A stretch of DNA of 64,000 nucleotides from Plutella xylostella. Lineage: Eukaryota; Arthropoda; Insecta; Lepidoptera; Plutellidae. Made by a program: the position numbers and the translations under genes. The notes beneath the pieces were generated by a model that did no database searches, was not told where the DNA came from, and worked only from the letters and a program-made list of their open reading frames with translations. Positions 23,801-38,800 of this stretch are shown in pieces. Numbering within the stretch: the stretch's first letter is position 1; each line of letters starts with the position of its first letter. The stretch lies in contig NC_064010.1 in the NCBI RefSeq assembly GCF_932276165.1, positions 5,890,001 through 5,954,000 on the forward strand, read 5' to 3'.

Positions 23801-26800
23801 GAAGCGTGTGTATATGATCTATGGTACTATAGCCTTTTCGGAACCCGGCTTGTTCGGGTGGCTGGAAGTCGTCGAGTCTTTGCTCGAGACGATTCGTAAT
23901 AACTCTCGAAAACAGCTTGTACACATGGCTCAGAAGTGCAATGGGTCTATAATTCTTCAATAGGGCTTTGTTGCCTTTCTTGAAGAACAAAGTCACTACA
24001 CTTCTGCTCCATGCCTCCGGGCTTGTGCCTTCGAGTATGACGGAATTAAACAGCCTCCGAAGTGCTATTAAAATCGGTCTACCGCCGGCTTTCAGAAGTT
24101 CTGTCGTTATTCCATCATCTCCCGGAGCTTTGTTGTTTTTTAGCTGTTTGAGAGCCATACTAATCTCCTCTAGACTGACGTCCGGAATATCTTCGGTATA
24201 GTGTCGGGTGAGTGGCGCTCGGCTGTCGTGAGCACCACTGGTAATAGGGTTTTGTGTTGTGGTGTATAACTGTCCGTAGAATCTCTCAATTTCTCCAAGA
24301 ATTTCGGGCACTGATGAAACGGTGTTGCCAGTGTCGGTCTTCAGTTGGGTCAACAGAGTCTGCCGAACAGGTCGATCTCTAGCAAAGACTTTGGAGCCCT
24401 TGTTTTGCTCTATTCTAAAAAAAATATACTCTATGCTAACTACCTATGTAGATGGTACTGAGACTTCATCTTCAAAGAGAAGGTAGCCTACATTTATACC
24501 AGGGAGGCAGTTATCACTACAGTTGAAGTTACATACCGGTGGCGCCCTGCACGGCGGCGCAGTCGGAGGCGAGGCGGGCGCACAGCGCGCCCACCGAGTT
24601 GTGCTCCGAGTCCAGCCAACCCTGGTCCTGCAGAAAATGTTATATGTTTGTTACTAGGGGTTACTATAATATTCAGGAAGTGAGCCGCTATAACACAGTC
24701 ACAGCAATTCATAGAACTACAATAAATATTAATATTGCATCGATCTATTTAACAGACGTTGTGGCTTGCTCCAATGATTATTGTAATCAATATAAAAATG
24801 AGTTTTAATTTTATTAATGTCCACAAACTTGAGACACAACTCGGAAAAGCGTCTATAGCTGACAGTGGACGATAGCCAGAAGATAATGATGATGCAGAGG
24901 AACGTAGACAGATACATTAATAACACTGACCTGTCTCAAGAAGCTGCTGAAGGTGAGCTCCCGGAGCCGGTCAGTGAGCCGTGACCCGGCGCGGTTGAAG
25001 AGCCAGGCCTGCAGGAACGTGGCCAGCCCGCAGAGCCCCGCCACGCCGGCGAACAGGCTCGCGAACAACTCCGCCTGGCTCAGGATCTCCTCCGGGTCGG
25101 ATAACGCGAACATCTGAGGACGGGAGAGTATTAGTGGTGTGTTAGGTGACTGCGTAAATGAATTCGTTCATACATCGGCTGAGATAGTTGAAGAGGCAGT
25201 GAGTTAGCCGTTATAATTTATGCTGAATAACCGATGACTATAGTGGGTAAGCAAGTATTCAAGTTCGATGATCAGGTGATTAGACAGGCTGCCACTAGTG
25301 GCTGTATGAAGATGGCAAAAGACCAGAGTGTTGTGGCACTTGTTGGGAGATACCTTTGTCTCGTAGTAGACGATTACAGACTGATAAGGATGAGATGTAT
25401 CTATCCGGCGATAACCCAATAACCGTTGGTGTAGACAAGTTCTCGTAGACAATAGTCATTCAGCCTCACCCCATATATCTTGGAGAAGAGCAGCGCGAAG
25501 CAGGGCATGGTGGCCCCGACGAGGAAGGCGGCGGCGCCCCCGCCCGCCAGCAGCCGCCACTCCGGCGCGTTCAGCTTCAGCAGCGCCGCTGTTGATACCT
25601 CAGGGAGTTCCTCAGGGCCGCTTTCTGGGACCTCCTGGTTACATAGTATGTGTGATTAATGTTAGGAGTGAAAAGGTAGGCATTTGAAAATTTAATTTGC
25701 AGGTAGGTAGATAATTAAATTAGGTAACTAATGTATCGAATAAAAATGATATTGTGTCGCAACACGTAAACGCAACATTCATAATATAGGTCGTAATAAT
25801 AAGCAAATAAAAAAGAGCATTGTTTTTCAGATAAATAAAGTTTGTGGGATTCCATTCAGATTACTGCGCATATGTACATTGACAAATCATGACTGTGAAT
25901 ATGTTTTAGAACAATAATTATTATTGATGTAACTTACAGTAGCCTCAGGCACGACGGGCGCGGGCGCGGCGAGGGAGCCGATGCGGCGGCTGCCGCGGAG
26001 CGCGCTTGTGATAGACGCTGCAAGCACACAGTTCAGTAAGCCTCTGACAATTAACAAAGATTGCTTAGATAACTATAATTATGATGATGTAGGGCGTAGA
26101 GTATATAGCTAGCTAGCTTAACTAATATTGGAAACGGATCCTACATGTTGCATACTATATTTGTTTTTGCCGAAGTGGAGATTATGGCAAGACCCTCCAA
26201 TCATAGAATACGCCCATATACCAGTAGTTTTTGACTAGTGACTGACCTCTGACGCTGTCGCTGGCGCTGTGTGCGCGCGTGAAGTGCGGCAGAGCGTCGG
26301 CGGCGCACACCACGTCCGCGTCATCCGCTTCCTCGTCGGCTGGCGCTTCAGCGATCGCTGGAGTCATGCTCCTGTATACAGATAGAATTTTGTGTTACCA
26401 TGTTATCTATATTTTATTATTGGTCTTGGAGCTCGTTGGCGTAGTAAATACTTAAATAATGGGCAGTTATTGACTGACAACCTATCCGACTGACGGGATC
26501 TAATCCTTTCACCACTGTGACAAATGCTAGGCCATCGCTAGTGACTAACTTTGTGTTGTCACCAAGACAGTAAACAAGCTAGAGGTCACATTCTGACAGC
26601 GGCCAGCACACTGGCGCCACCATTCAGCCCCACCAACTGTCCGACTGCCCCTCAAGAAGAAATAGAATGTATACTGACGGCTGATGCGACAGGTCCGCCT
26701 GCACGAGCTCCCAGAAGGCGCCTCTTCTCGCCAGCAGCTCGCGGTACGAGCCCTGTTCCCTCACTGCGCCCTGCTCCAGATACACGATGGTGGTCGCGTT

Positions 26801-29800
26801 CACTATCGTCGACAGTCTGTGGAGACATAGAGTCATTAGTAGGCAGTAGACCTAGTTATTATTCGGTGATAGATGGTATAAAGTATTGTCTTTCAATTAA
26901 GCATGACTGGAAGATTTTGATGCCAAAAGCCAATAACGGTTAGCGAGCGATCCAGGCTCTTTTGGACCATTGAATCATTATAATGAAGCTCTTCCTATCG
27001 TACTTTTAATATATGGCATGGTAATACTGACCTATGGGAAACCACTAGCGTGGTTCTGCCTTGACTCGCGGTGTCGAGGGCGGCTTGCACCTGAAACACA
27101 CAATTACAAATTAAGAAAAACAGCAACTGTGTAGCTTATGTAGTTACCTGGCACACCCTGGGCAGAAAGCGACTGTTTGTCATCGTAACGCTAAGAAGAA
27201 AAGCGCCTAGCAGTCTCTATGTGTGACAACTCTGAATGCCTTATCCTCATCATCACAACCCATAAAGTCGCCACTGCTGGGGTAAGGGTCTCTTTCGGAA
27301 AAGGGTTTTAAGCCTAGTCCACCACGCGGGCCCAGTGCGCATTGGTGGATTCCAACATAAGCAAGCTTGTGCTTAGAGAGTTGTCGGGTAAGTGGTCAAC
27401 CCGACTGTCAGATGTTTTCAAGCTGCCCAAAGAAGGCGTCTGACTAGGCTTCACAACTCCTGCCGAAGCAGCACCTATGTCCCCACTGCGGGGTCTATAC
27501 ACACCCGTCTCTCACTGGCCGGGCTGACTACACGGTACACACCTGTCTCTCGCTGGCCGGGTCCAACGCCGAGGTGGGCTCGTCCAGCAGCAGCAGCGCG
27601 GGGCGGCGCAGCACGGCGCGCGCGATGGCGATGCGCTGCTTCTGGCCGCCGGAGAGCTGCGCTCCGGACTCGCCCAGCATCGTGTTGTAGCCCTGGAGGA
27701 AGGGGGGGAGGTTAGCAGGGAAGGGATAGAATATATCGGAAGAATGGTGACTGACGGTGGCATACTTTGTCAACATGCAATGCTAGAAGGAAGAGGGCAG
27801 AGTGTTGGGACCCTCTTTGGGAGAAGAAGCCGTAGACTGAAGGCAGATAATGATGACGATAGCCTAAAAACTTTAATAGTTACCCCACGAGAGATACCAG
27901 AGGTCACATTGACATGCACAGACCTTCGACCAATAATCAAAGACACAGACATAAACGCACTCCAAAATCCAGTCAGAACGTACTAAACTAATTCGAAATG
28001 GGGCGGCTTGTCTGAATGACACCACCGTCTATATGATTTAACTCATAGAATAAGTACCTAGATAACAACACTCACATCGGCCAGCTTGGTGATGAACGCG
28101 TGCGCATGCGCGGTGCGCGCCGCGAGCTGCACCTGCTCGTCGGACACGTCGCCGGCCCCCAGCGTGATGTTGTCGCGGATGGAGCCCGAGAACAGCACCG
28201 GCTCCTGGCCCACCACGCCTGCGGAGGGAGAGAGAAGGGTTATTAGAAAGGGTTAAGACGGAGAGAGAGAGAGAGAGAGAGTAATAAAAGAGGTTACGTC
28301 TTCTCTGAGGTAGGGTTTCTTTGAAACTTATGATCGGTAAACGGATGGTAAGTCCGAACGCTTTTGTTTTTGTTTCCATGTGACTTGGAGTTTTGCTGAT
28401 TAAAAGTGTAGGTTGGAATTGTTAGTGACCGTACTGTGCACTCTGTTAACTGTGTTAACAATATATTAGCGCCATCTATAAATTAGAAGGTTTAACTACT
28501 TAGTTTCCTATGTAAACACAGCGTTATCTCGCAGGCTACTTGCATAGATCGATTATTAAGCATTACTACACTATTAAGTTCTTATACATCCTGCTAGATG
28601 GCGCAGTGTCGGGGGTGGTGGTAGCATATAAGCCGCTACAGGCGGAGTCTCGCTCTCTTTCCACGGGACCTCGCTGTACAAGCAACAATAAACTAGTATC
28701 CAGTATTACCAACACGCGGTTTCCTTCACATCCACGAGTCATCCCCTTCATGTGGTGACCCCTAGTTCTCGAATCTGAGTCGAAAGGAGTGCAATCCCGT
28801 GAAGTCGGTCGTTAGAGGGCTGGGGTTTCGTTGCGCGATAGGCGACGGCCCGAGGCATCGGCGACAAAGACAAGCAGATTCGAGCGAACGCGCAAAAATT
28901 TCAAGTAAGGAGGAGCAGTGGACAACGGAGAAGCACGCGGAGACACACCAAAGGTTCGTGGGGGCTTGCAAAAACTGCGAGCCAACCCGCGGAGCACCGA
29001 CACCGCGACGACACGTGGCACGAGGTCTACCGGAGGCAACGAGCACCGCGACGACACGTGGCACGAGGTCTACCAGAGGCAACGAGCACCGCGACGACAC
29101 GTGGCACGAGGTCTACCAGAGGCAACGAGCACCGCGACGACACGTGGCACGAGGTCTACCGGAGGCAACGAGCACCGCGACGACACGTGGCACGAGGTCT
29201 ACCAGAGGCAACGAGCACCGCGACGACACGTGGCACGAGGTCTACCAGAGGGAAGGAGCATCAAGACTAGGGTTTCGTTCCTAACGTTCGAAACCGGGAA
29301 AAAAATAGCATTCCCGGGAATTCCCGGGTTTTGTTTTTAATCGATTCTATCCTATATTTTCATCTTTATTTAACTGTTTCTCTTACCTTAAACCAAAAAA
29401 ATTATCGGCAGGCTTGTCGTCTACGATCAGAAACTCGGTTTTGTTGTAAATGTAAATTATTGGAAAATCATACGTGTTATTGTTTTCGCGCAGCTGCATT
29501 GCAAAGATAAATGACTCATCTACATCACCTTGTTTCACCTCTTCCTGATTAAAAATTTTCATATTTATTTTCATATTTATATTCATATTTATTTTCATAT
29601 TTATTTTCATATTTATTTTCATATTTATTTTCATATTTATTTTCATATTTATTTTCATATTTATTTTCATATTTATTTTCATATTTATTTTCATATTTAT
29701 TTTCATATTTATTTTCATATTTATTTTCATATTTATTTTCATATTTATTTTCATATTTATTTTCATATTTATTTTCATATTTATTTTCATATTTATTTTC

Positions 29801-32800
29801 ATATTTATTTTCATATTCATTTTCATATTTATTTTCATATTTATTTTCATATTTATTTTCATATTTATTTGTCCTACCGCCTACCGAAAACCAAACAATT
29901 AATCGGCTTTTACATATGTGACCAAAGAGTATGTAAAAGCTAACGCTAGTGTGACGCCTGTCAATTTTTTTTATGTCCCCGTCTTGTGTCCGCTTTTATT
30001 TTTTATAAAATTACTAACGCATAGAAAAAAACAAAATAAGAAGTAGGTTGAGCGATAAATCGTTGAATGAATAATTTTTTCTAAAAATTTCCTCAAGTGT
30101 AATTAATTTTCTATTTATGTCATATGTAGGGTTTCGTTCCCGTCTTCCCGGGAATTCCCGTTCCCGGGAATTCCCGGGAAATTTGTCATTCCCGAAACCG
30201 GGAAAAAAATAGCATTCCCGGGAATTCCCGGGTTTGATTTTTAGTCGATTCTATGCTATATTTTCATCTTTATTTATCTGTTTCTCCTACCTTAAAAAAA
30301 ATGATCGGCAGACTTGTCGTCTAAGATCTGAAATTTCGGTTTTGTTGTAAACGCAGCTGCATTGCAAAGATAAATTACTCATCTACATCACCTTCTTTCA
30401 CCTCTTCCTGATTCAATATTTTCATCTTTATTTATCTGTTGGTCCTACCGCCTACTTAAAACCAAACAATTGATCGGCTTTTACATATAAATAAATAAAT
30501 ATGTGGGGACATCTAACACACGGCCATATGTGACCAAAGAGTATGTAAAAGCTAACGCTAGTGTGACTTCTGTCATATTTTTTTTTATGTCCCCCGTTTT
30601 GTGTCCGCGTTTATTTTTTATAAAATTACTAACGCATAGAAAAAAGTAGGTTGAGCGATAAATCGTTGAATTAATTAATTTTACTTTTCCTGAGATTGAC
30701 CTACAAAAGATATCGCAATTTCTGCAACATGATTCTAAGGAAAGTAAAGGTAAATTATGAAAAAGAGGAACTAGACAAAGCTAAAGGCAACAGTAAACGT
30801 CTATGGGACGTCATAAAGAAGCTTACTTATAGAAACCCCAATAACTCTACAGCTAAGGAACTTCTTACTATATCTTCTCTTCCAAAGGACAGCGTTAACA
30901 TAGTCAATAACTACTTTTGTAATATAGGCAAAACTCTAGCACAAAATGTAAATTCAAGTGCAAAAATGTAAGTTCATAATCAAATTCTCTTTCCTTCCCC
31001 AAGCAATTTCAGTGACTCCTTAGTCTTTTTACCAACCGACAAAGAGGAAATCAGCCAAATGATTGATTCACTACGGCCCGATTGTGCTATCGGTATAGAC
31101 GGTATTTCAACAAAGCTCTTGAAATCCTGTAAAGGCTTAATCTTATCTGCACTCACGCATATATTCAACTTGTGTCTACATAATGGTGTATTTCCAGATT
31201 CCTTTAAAAGAGCACTTGTACACCCAATCTTCAAGTCTGGGGAAAGAAACCGTGTCAACAACTATAGGCCTATTTCCATTCTACCAGCAGTCTCAAAAAT
31301 TCTAGAGCGTTTAATCAACAAGCGACTTACCCACTACCTAGAAAGCAAAAATCTATTATCTAATGCTCAGTATGGATTTAGGTGTGGGAAGTCTACAACA
31401 GATGCAGCTCATGATCTCATAGACCATATTATAGTTAACATGGACAAAGGCAAGAAGTGCTTAACTATCTTCCTAGATCTTGCTAAGGCCTTTGACACGG
31501 TTTCCACCCCCATCCTTCTTAACAGGCTGGAAGAAATTGCGTGAGAGGTACCCAACTATCCTTTTTCCGTAGCTACCTTTCGGGCCGTACTCAATCCGTT
31601 ATTATTGATGGTCACATTAGCTCGGACTCGCCCATTGAATACGGTGTGCCTCAGGGGAGTATTCTTGGCCCAACCCTCTTCTTGATTTTCATTAACAAAA
31701 TGTGTAACCTTCATATAACCAATGGTAAAATAACCACTTTTGCTGATGACACTGCAATTACATTTACTGGGGACGACTGGGACCAAGTTCATTCGTATGC
31801 GCAGCAGGGCCTCGGCGTCATCCTTAATTGGCTGATAACGAATAAGCTGACTCTCAATGCAGATAAGACTACATACATGCTGTTTTCTCCTCGGAGCTGC
31901 TCTCTTCCACCAATGAGCAGATATTCAATAGTCGCACACAGTCAAGGCTGCGAAGTCGATGTATGTGATTGTCCTAAAATAAAAACTTGCGACCAGATGA
32001 GATACTTAGGTATAATTATCGACCGTAACCTTAGCTTTCTTCCATATATAAACGCTCTTGCTTCCCGAGTTCGTAAATTAATTTATATCTTTAAAAAGCT
32101 TCGTCACATCTCTGATCCACCTATCTTGAAATCAGTTTATTATGCTCTCTGCCAATCCATTTTAATGTACGGGATTACAATATGGGGCGGAAGCTATATC
32201 ACACATTTATTAATTTTAGAAAGGGCCCAACGCTCTATTCTCAAAGTAGCCACTTTTAAACCGTATCGCTTCCCTACTTATGCCCTGTATCAATATTGCC
32301 AAGTTTTAACTGTACGTCAGCTTTTTATCTTGTATTCAACTCTTCGCCAACACTCTATGACACCCTATAATGATATGATTGCACAAAAAAGAAACCACAT
32401 AATTGTACCCACTAAAAACTTTAAACTTACTCTATCTCGCAACTTTTTTTGCTATCTTGGCGCTTCTCTATATAACAGAGTACATAAATTACTAAACATT
32501 TATCATCTCCCTAAATTCATAGCTAAACTGACCATAAGTAAATGGCTACAACAGCTTAACTTTGCTGACACTGAAAGCTTTTTACACCCCGCTGTATAGT
32601 GCTCTAGCAACCTCTGCACGTTTGCCCCACGCACAGTATATTTTCTCTTTCATATATTCTATGAATATTTAATGGTGATTAAAAAATATGCATATTATAA
32701 GTCTTGTATTCAAAATTTAATATCCTACGAGTGGTTTTTTTTTTTTTTTTTTTTTTTTTGTCTCTTATTGTCTACAAATGATTTAAGTATTAGGTACACG

Positions 32801-35800
32801 AACGTTAACACTGACTGGGCTACAATCACCAGGGGCGTTCGCTAGTGTCTATAGCTCAGGATTTATCCTATTTTAGGCGCTAGCACTTTACTTGTATACT
32901 TTGATTAGCCAATCTATTGTATATTATCGTTGCAACAACCTTACATTGTTTCATTTTATAACTTTAGTTTATATCCAGCTCTGCATGTTAGTTATAAGTT
33001 ATTCTAAGTTTTGTGAAAATGTTTGTAATATGGCTATTGGAAAAAACAATAAACATTATTATTATTATTATTATTTCTAAAACATTACCTCAAGTCTAAT
33101 TAATTTTCTATTTTAATTATATGTCATAGTAATATTATTTTCAAAATGTTAATTATAATACCTTTGTTATTGTTTAACTTACAATTAAGAAAAACAAATG
33201 ATTTGGCATGTAAAACAAATCTTCATAATTTTGGTTCTTAATTTATCTGACTGTTGCCTTTTTCTACCTATACGAGTGATAAAAGTATATTTGATTTAAT
33301 TGTAAGTGTTTTAATAGACTTTTAATACCCAAAAATAGCAAAACCAAGGATTTAAAATAAATTCCCGTTTCCCGGGAATTCCCGGGAAATCTTGAAAAAA
33401 ATTCCCGTTTCCCGGGAACATAAAAAGGTCGGGAAAAACGAAACCCTAGTCATATGTGATAATAATATTATTTTCAAACTGCTTATTGTAAAACAAATAA
33501 TTATAATTTTGGTTGTTAATTTATCTGACTGTTCCTTTTTTCTACCTATACGAGTGATAAAAGTATATTTGATTAAATTGTAAGTGTTTTAATAGACTTT
33601 TAATACCCGAAAATAGCAAAACCAAGCATTTAAAATAAATTCCCGTTTCCCGGGAATTCCCGGGAAATCTTGAAAAAAAATCCCGTTTCCCGGGAACAGA
33701 AAAAGGTCGGGAAAAACGAAACCCTAATCAAGACACAAGAAGTCACCTACCGAGGCCGCACGAGGACGGCCACACGCAGCGAGCGACAACAAGAGATAAG
33801 TACCTACCATCAGTTTTTTGAGCTAGGCAATTCTCTTCCCGCTAATTACGAATTCAAGATACCTACAGACCTACCTACCGTATATAATTTTTTCGATTGC
33901 TAATTTTCTAAATTAAAATGGCAAATTCAGATAAATTAGTTCTAGAAAACTTAGAGTTAAAGGATTTAATTAAGAAGCGCGGCGTCATAAAGGGTAAATT
34001 AACCAGTTTTAAGAAGTATGTATCTGGTCTTACAGAAGAATTAAGTGCCGAACAATTATTAGAATTAGATCTTAGGATAACTAGAATGTCACTAGTATTT
34101 GAAGAATTCGAGATTGTACAAACTAGAATAGAAACATTGGCCACAGACGTAGACAACCAAATCTCAGAAAGGGAATTATTTGAAGACGGTTATTTTAAGA
34201 ACGTAGCTCTAGGTAAATCCATACAAAATGTAAATGGTTCCGACCATAACAACACGATCCTGAACCCGTCCAACAATGAAAGTTCTTCGCCGTTAACCGA
34301 GGGTAGTCAGTCGATTAAATTTCCAGAAATTTCATTGCCGTCGTTTAACGGTGATAAAACACATTGGGTCGAGTTCAGAGACAGCTTCGACGCTCTTATT
34401 AACCAATCGAACTTAAAGTCAATTCAAAAATTTAAGTACCTAAAGAGTTGTTTGACTGACAGCGCACTTGAAGTCGTTAGTTCCCTCGAATATTCCGAAG
34501 AAAGTTTTTTGATAGGTTGGCAATTATTATGCGAAAGGTACAACAACCCGAAATCATTAATCAATAATCATTTGAAAGAATTATTTAACATCGATTATGT
34601 CCCCACAACTGCCACAGCTTTAAGAAAATTATCCGATAACATTTCTAAAAATCTTAGAATAATAAGATCACTGAATATTCCAACCGATAACTGGGATATG
34701 TTAGTGATATTTTTTCTAAACCAAAAACTCGATAAAAAATTGCAAAGTAAATGGGACAAAGTAGCCAACCGGACCTCTAGAATTGACTCTGGTGAATTGC
34801 CTACATTACAGGATTTCCGGACCTTTCTGAAGGACCAAGCGGACCATCTGGAGTCGCTGGACCCTGGCAAGCCTCATGGACCCAGTGACGCCCAAATTAT
34901 ACCCGCGAGGAAGGCCTTCGTAACTACGTCTTCCCACACCGGCACCGCAAGTCCCACGAGTTCAAGGGTAATACCTAAACCTTATACTAGCAATAATCAG
35001 TGTCCAAGTTGTAAGGAGGGGCATTATATTAACCAATGCCCAAGATTTCTAGCCCTAAACGAGGTCTCACGCATTCGAGTCGTGAGAAAATTAGGGCTAT
35101 GTTACAATTGCCTGAGTACGAGACATACACTGCCGACCTGCAGAGCTACCACTTGCAAAATATGTAAAGGTAAGCATCATACGCTTTTACATGTCCAATC
35201 ATCCAACATTACTCATTCAAACACACACACAAACACACATTCAAACACACAACTTCAGCCAAATACATACTCGCAACCGAGCGCACAAACACAACCAACT
35301 ACCCTGTATACCTACGAGTCCAAACCAACTGGATGCGTAGGTACAAACGAATCAAAGTCGATAAATTTGCATACCAATCAAGTAGTCAACACTACGTTAT
35401 GTCAAACCGATGACAATCTATTACCGAACAAAACAGTGATGTTGTCGACAGCACAAATCAATGTTTTCGATAAAAATAACCAATTACACACATTCCGAGC
35501 ACTATTAGACTCAGGCTCACAATCAAACTTCATAACGAAACAAGCATACGACAAACTTAACCTACCTACACAACACATAAACATGGAGGTGTTAGGCTTT
35601 AACGAAAATAGCACGATAATCGAAAAAAGGTGTAAAATTACATTCGAGTCGAAAGATAACCAATTTACTGGTGAGTTGTCTTGTCTAATTGTACCTACCA
35701 TCTGTAAGTTACCGTCACAGATCAATGCCACGTCTTTAAAAATCCCACCACGATTCAACTTAGCCGATGACTTCTATCACGAACCAGGTGAAGTCGATAT

Positions 35801-38800
35801 GATAATAGGTGCAGAGTTATTTTTCGAGCTTCTCTGCATAGGACGACACCGCCTGGGAGATGGACAACCGACCCTGCAAAAAACTCGACTCGGCTGGGTG
35901 GTCACGGGTTCGATTCCCGGCACCAGCCCGCCGCCACAGTCAGTAAGGTGTAATTTCGTGTCGAATACACAAATGAAATCGCTATTTGATACAAATGAGT
36001 TCGATTCAAGAAACTTACCCAATGATGAGACTATACAGTGTGAGAAAATATTCAATGACCACACACGCACGTCTGAGGGTAATTTTGTGGTAGATTTACC
36101 GTTAAGGTTGCCTATCTCTTCCCTCGGTCAGTCTCGTCCCGCGGTCTATAAAAGATTTATTACATTAGAGTCGAAATTTCAGAAAAACCCCGAATTTAAA
36201 GAAAGATATGTCGATTGTATGAGGGATTTGCAAGAAAAGGGCCTTATGATAAAAAATGATGATTTCACTCAACCATGTAATTACCTACCGCAACACGCGG
36301 TAATTAATAGCGAAAAGGTTACGACACCACTTAGGGTCGTATTTGATGCCTCCCATAAAACTAGTTCAGGGATGTCATTAAACGATATTCAATTCAAAGG
36401 TACAATCAGTCAGGACAAAATAACGAACATTTTGTTAAGATTTCGAAAACACAAATACATCGTTATCGCAGATGTAGCTCAAATGTACAAAAATATATAT
36501 GTTCGAGAAGACCAACGTCACCTACAATGCATTCTATGGCGTGAAACACAAACTGACCCACTACTCACCTACAAATTAACGAGTCTCAGTTTTGGTCTGA
36601 AATGTGCACCCTATATAGCGACGCGGTGCCTGACGCAACTAGCGAACGAAAACAAAGGTGAGTACCCGTTAGCATCCGCCGCGATACAGCATGATTTTTT
36701 GATGGACGACTACGTTCACGGCGACGACGACGAGCGCAGGCTAGCAGAGACCTCAGTACAGGTCGACCGTATCCTGAGCACAGCTAATTTCAAATTAAGA
36801 AAATGGAAATCCAATTCGAAAACCATCTTAAACGAGGTAAGTCACAGTACCACACATGACACATACATAACCACCCCGATAGGTCAAGATAATAATAACA
36901 CACACAAAGTATTGGGTATTGTATGGGATAATAATGAGGATCGATTAAGTTACAGATTAAAGCGGGAACCAATGTCAAAATCAATAACAAAACGTTACGT
37001 TTTATCTATAGCCTCGTCGATATACGACCCGTTAGGTATGTTAGGACCAGTAATTATCATTGCGAAATGTTTCATACATAAACTTTTCAAATTAAAGTTT
37101 AATTGGGATGAAAAACTACCGATTCAATTAATTAATGAATGGGAAACATTCTATAACAGTTTGTTTACGTTAGACACACTATCTATTCCAAGGCGAGTCG
37201 TTATCAATGATTACATAACCATAGAAATGCACGGATTCTCAGACGCGTCCTTGACCGCTTATGGGGCCGTTATATACATACGATCTATAGATAAACAGGG
37301 CAGGATTATGGTTCGATTATTGCGCGCGAAATCGAGAGTTGCGCGTGAGGAAACTATTCCACGATTAGAGCTGCGAGCTGCCTGGCTGTTAGCCGCATTG
37401 TCTGACGACGTAAACAATGCGCTTAAATTTAAATGGACGAAACAATACTTCTGGTCAGATTCAAATGTAGTATTAGCATGGATAAAATCACCACTACAAA
37501 AATTAAACACATTCGTAAAAAATAAAGTAAATGACATACAAAAAATTACAAACATCGATGATTGGCGTTGGGTCTCTTCTGGTAACAACTCAGCGGATTT
37601 GTTATCTAGGGGTCTAGCTGCTGAAAGGTTAGGTAGTAGTTCATTATGGTGGCAGGGGCCCTCCTGGCTTTCCGAGCCCATCGAGAAGTGGCCTACATTT
37701 CAACTACCCAAAACGGAAATAACGTTACCCGAAACTGAACAAGAAACATATTGTAATATAAGTACAAACAAGTCAAGCGAGTTAATTACAAACTTAATAA
37801 AAAAATATTCTAACTTAAATAAACTCAATCGAGTATTTGTTTACATGCGAAGATTCATTCACAACTCTAGACATCCGAACAATAGAATAGTCGGGGTCTT
37901 ATCAGTAGATGAAATGCGACATGCGTTGCTCGAATTAATTAGATTTGCACAAACAGAATCGTTCCAAATGGAGTACAAGTTACTAAAAAATAGTAAACAA
38001 CTACCACAAACATCAAACATATTGTGTTTGAAACCATTTATGGAAAATGGGATTATTCGAGTAGGGGGACGCCTGGAACAGTCCTCATACAATTACGATA
38101 AAAAACACCCAATACTTCTACATCACTCACACACACTAACAATTCTTATAATGCGTGGAGAACACATAAGATTAATGCATGCAGGGCCACAGTTATTACT
38201 TTCATCTGTCCGCGAGAGATATTGGCCGACACACGGTAAGATCGTCGCTAATAAGGTTGTACGAGAATGTATAACGTGCTTCAGGAACAGTCCGAAGATC
38301 TACTCACCGATAATGGGTAATTTACCAAGGTCAAGAGTAACTCCAGCACCGCCCTTCCTCACAACTGGCATTGATTATGCAGGACCCTTTGCGGTGAGGG
38401 ACAAAAGGGGGCGTGGTTACAGGTCATACAAATGTTACATAGCAATTTTTATTTGTTTTTCGACAAAGGCAATTCACTTAGAGTTAGTTTCAGGTCTAGA
38501 AACTCAGCTCTTCCTGTCTGCGCTGCGAAGGTTTACGTCCAGGCGAGGTATACCAAAAACAATAGTGAGTGATAATTCCACTACCTTTCATGGGGCCAAT
38601 AACGAATTATGTGCAATTTATAAATTTATCGACGAATGTTCGAGCGAAATAATAGCTTCTTGTGCAAATGAGGGAATAAATTGGAAATTTATACCTGTCT
38701 ACACTCCACACATGGGGGGTTTGTACGAGGCGGCCGTTAAAAGCTGTAAATTTCATCTTAAACGAGTTCTAGGCCAAGCCCTATTAACCTACGAAGAATT

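Larger units (their letters stand above)
29268..33726. mobile_element. Outer non-autonomous hAT-like element inserted in the BEL leader
   Basis: Ends TAGGGTTTCGTT and AACGAAACCCTA are inverted repeats flanked by the 8-bp duplication ATCAAGAC (29260-29267, 33727-33734). Sub-terminal sequence is full of CCCGGGAATTCCCGGG-type palindromes. There is no transposase frame. A second copy of the same family (30127-33448) splits it. Its own sequence is about 1.1 kb, of which about 310 bp is the 12-bp array at 29555-29870. Confidence 0.9.

Noticed and set aside
22832..24201. Plus-strand frames over the RTE LINE
   Set aside because: Antisense shadows of the reverse transcriptase frame.
28799..29340. Repetitive Arg/Thr-rich frames of 140-161 codons
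   Set aside because: They arise from the 43-bp minisatellite, which has no stop in any forward frame. Treated as an array, though noted as a finding.
29383..29943. Long repetitive frames (MKIN and HIYF repeats) on both strands
   Set aside because: They are translations of the 12-bp tandem array inside a hAT-like element, with no independent coding evidence.
35890..35935. tRNA-like T-arm/B-box (GGTTCGATTCCC) inside the BEL frame
   Set aside because: It encodes the normal BEL motif 'LGWVVTGSIPG' in an intact frame, so a coincidence rather than a tRNA or SINE.
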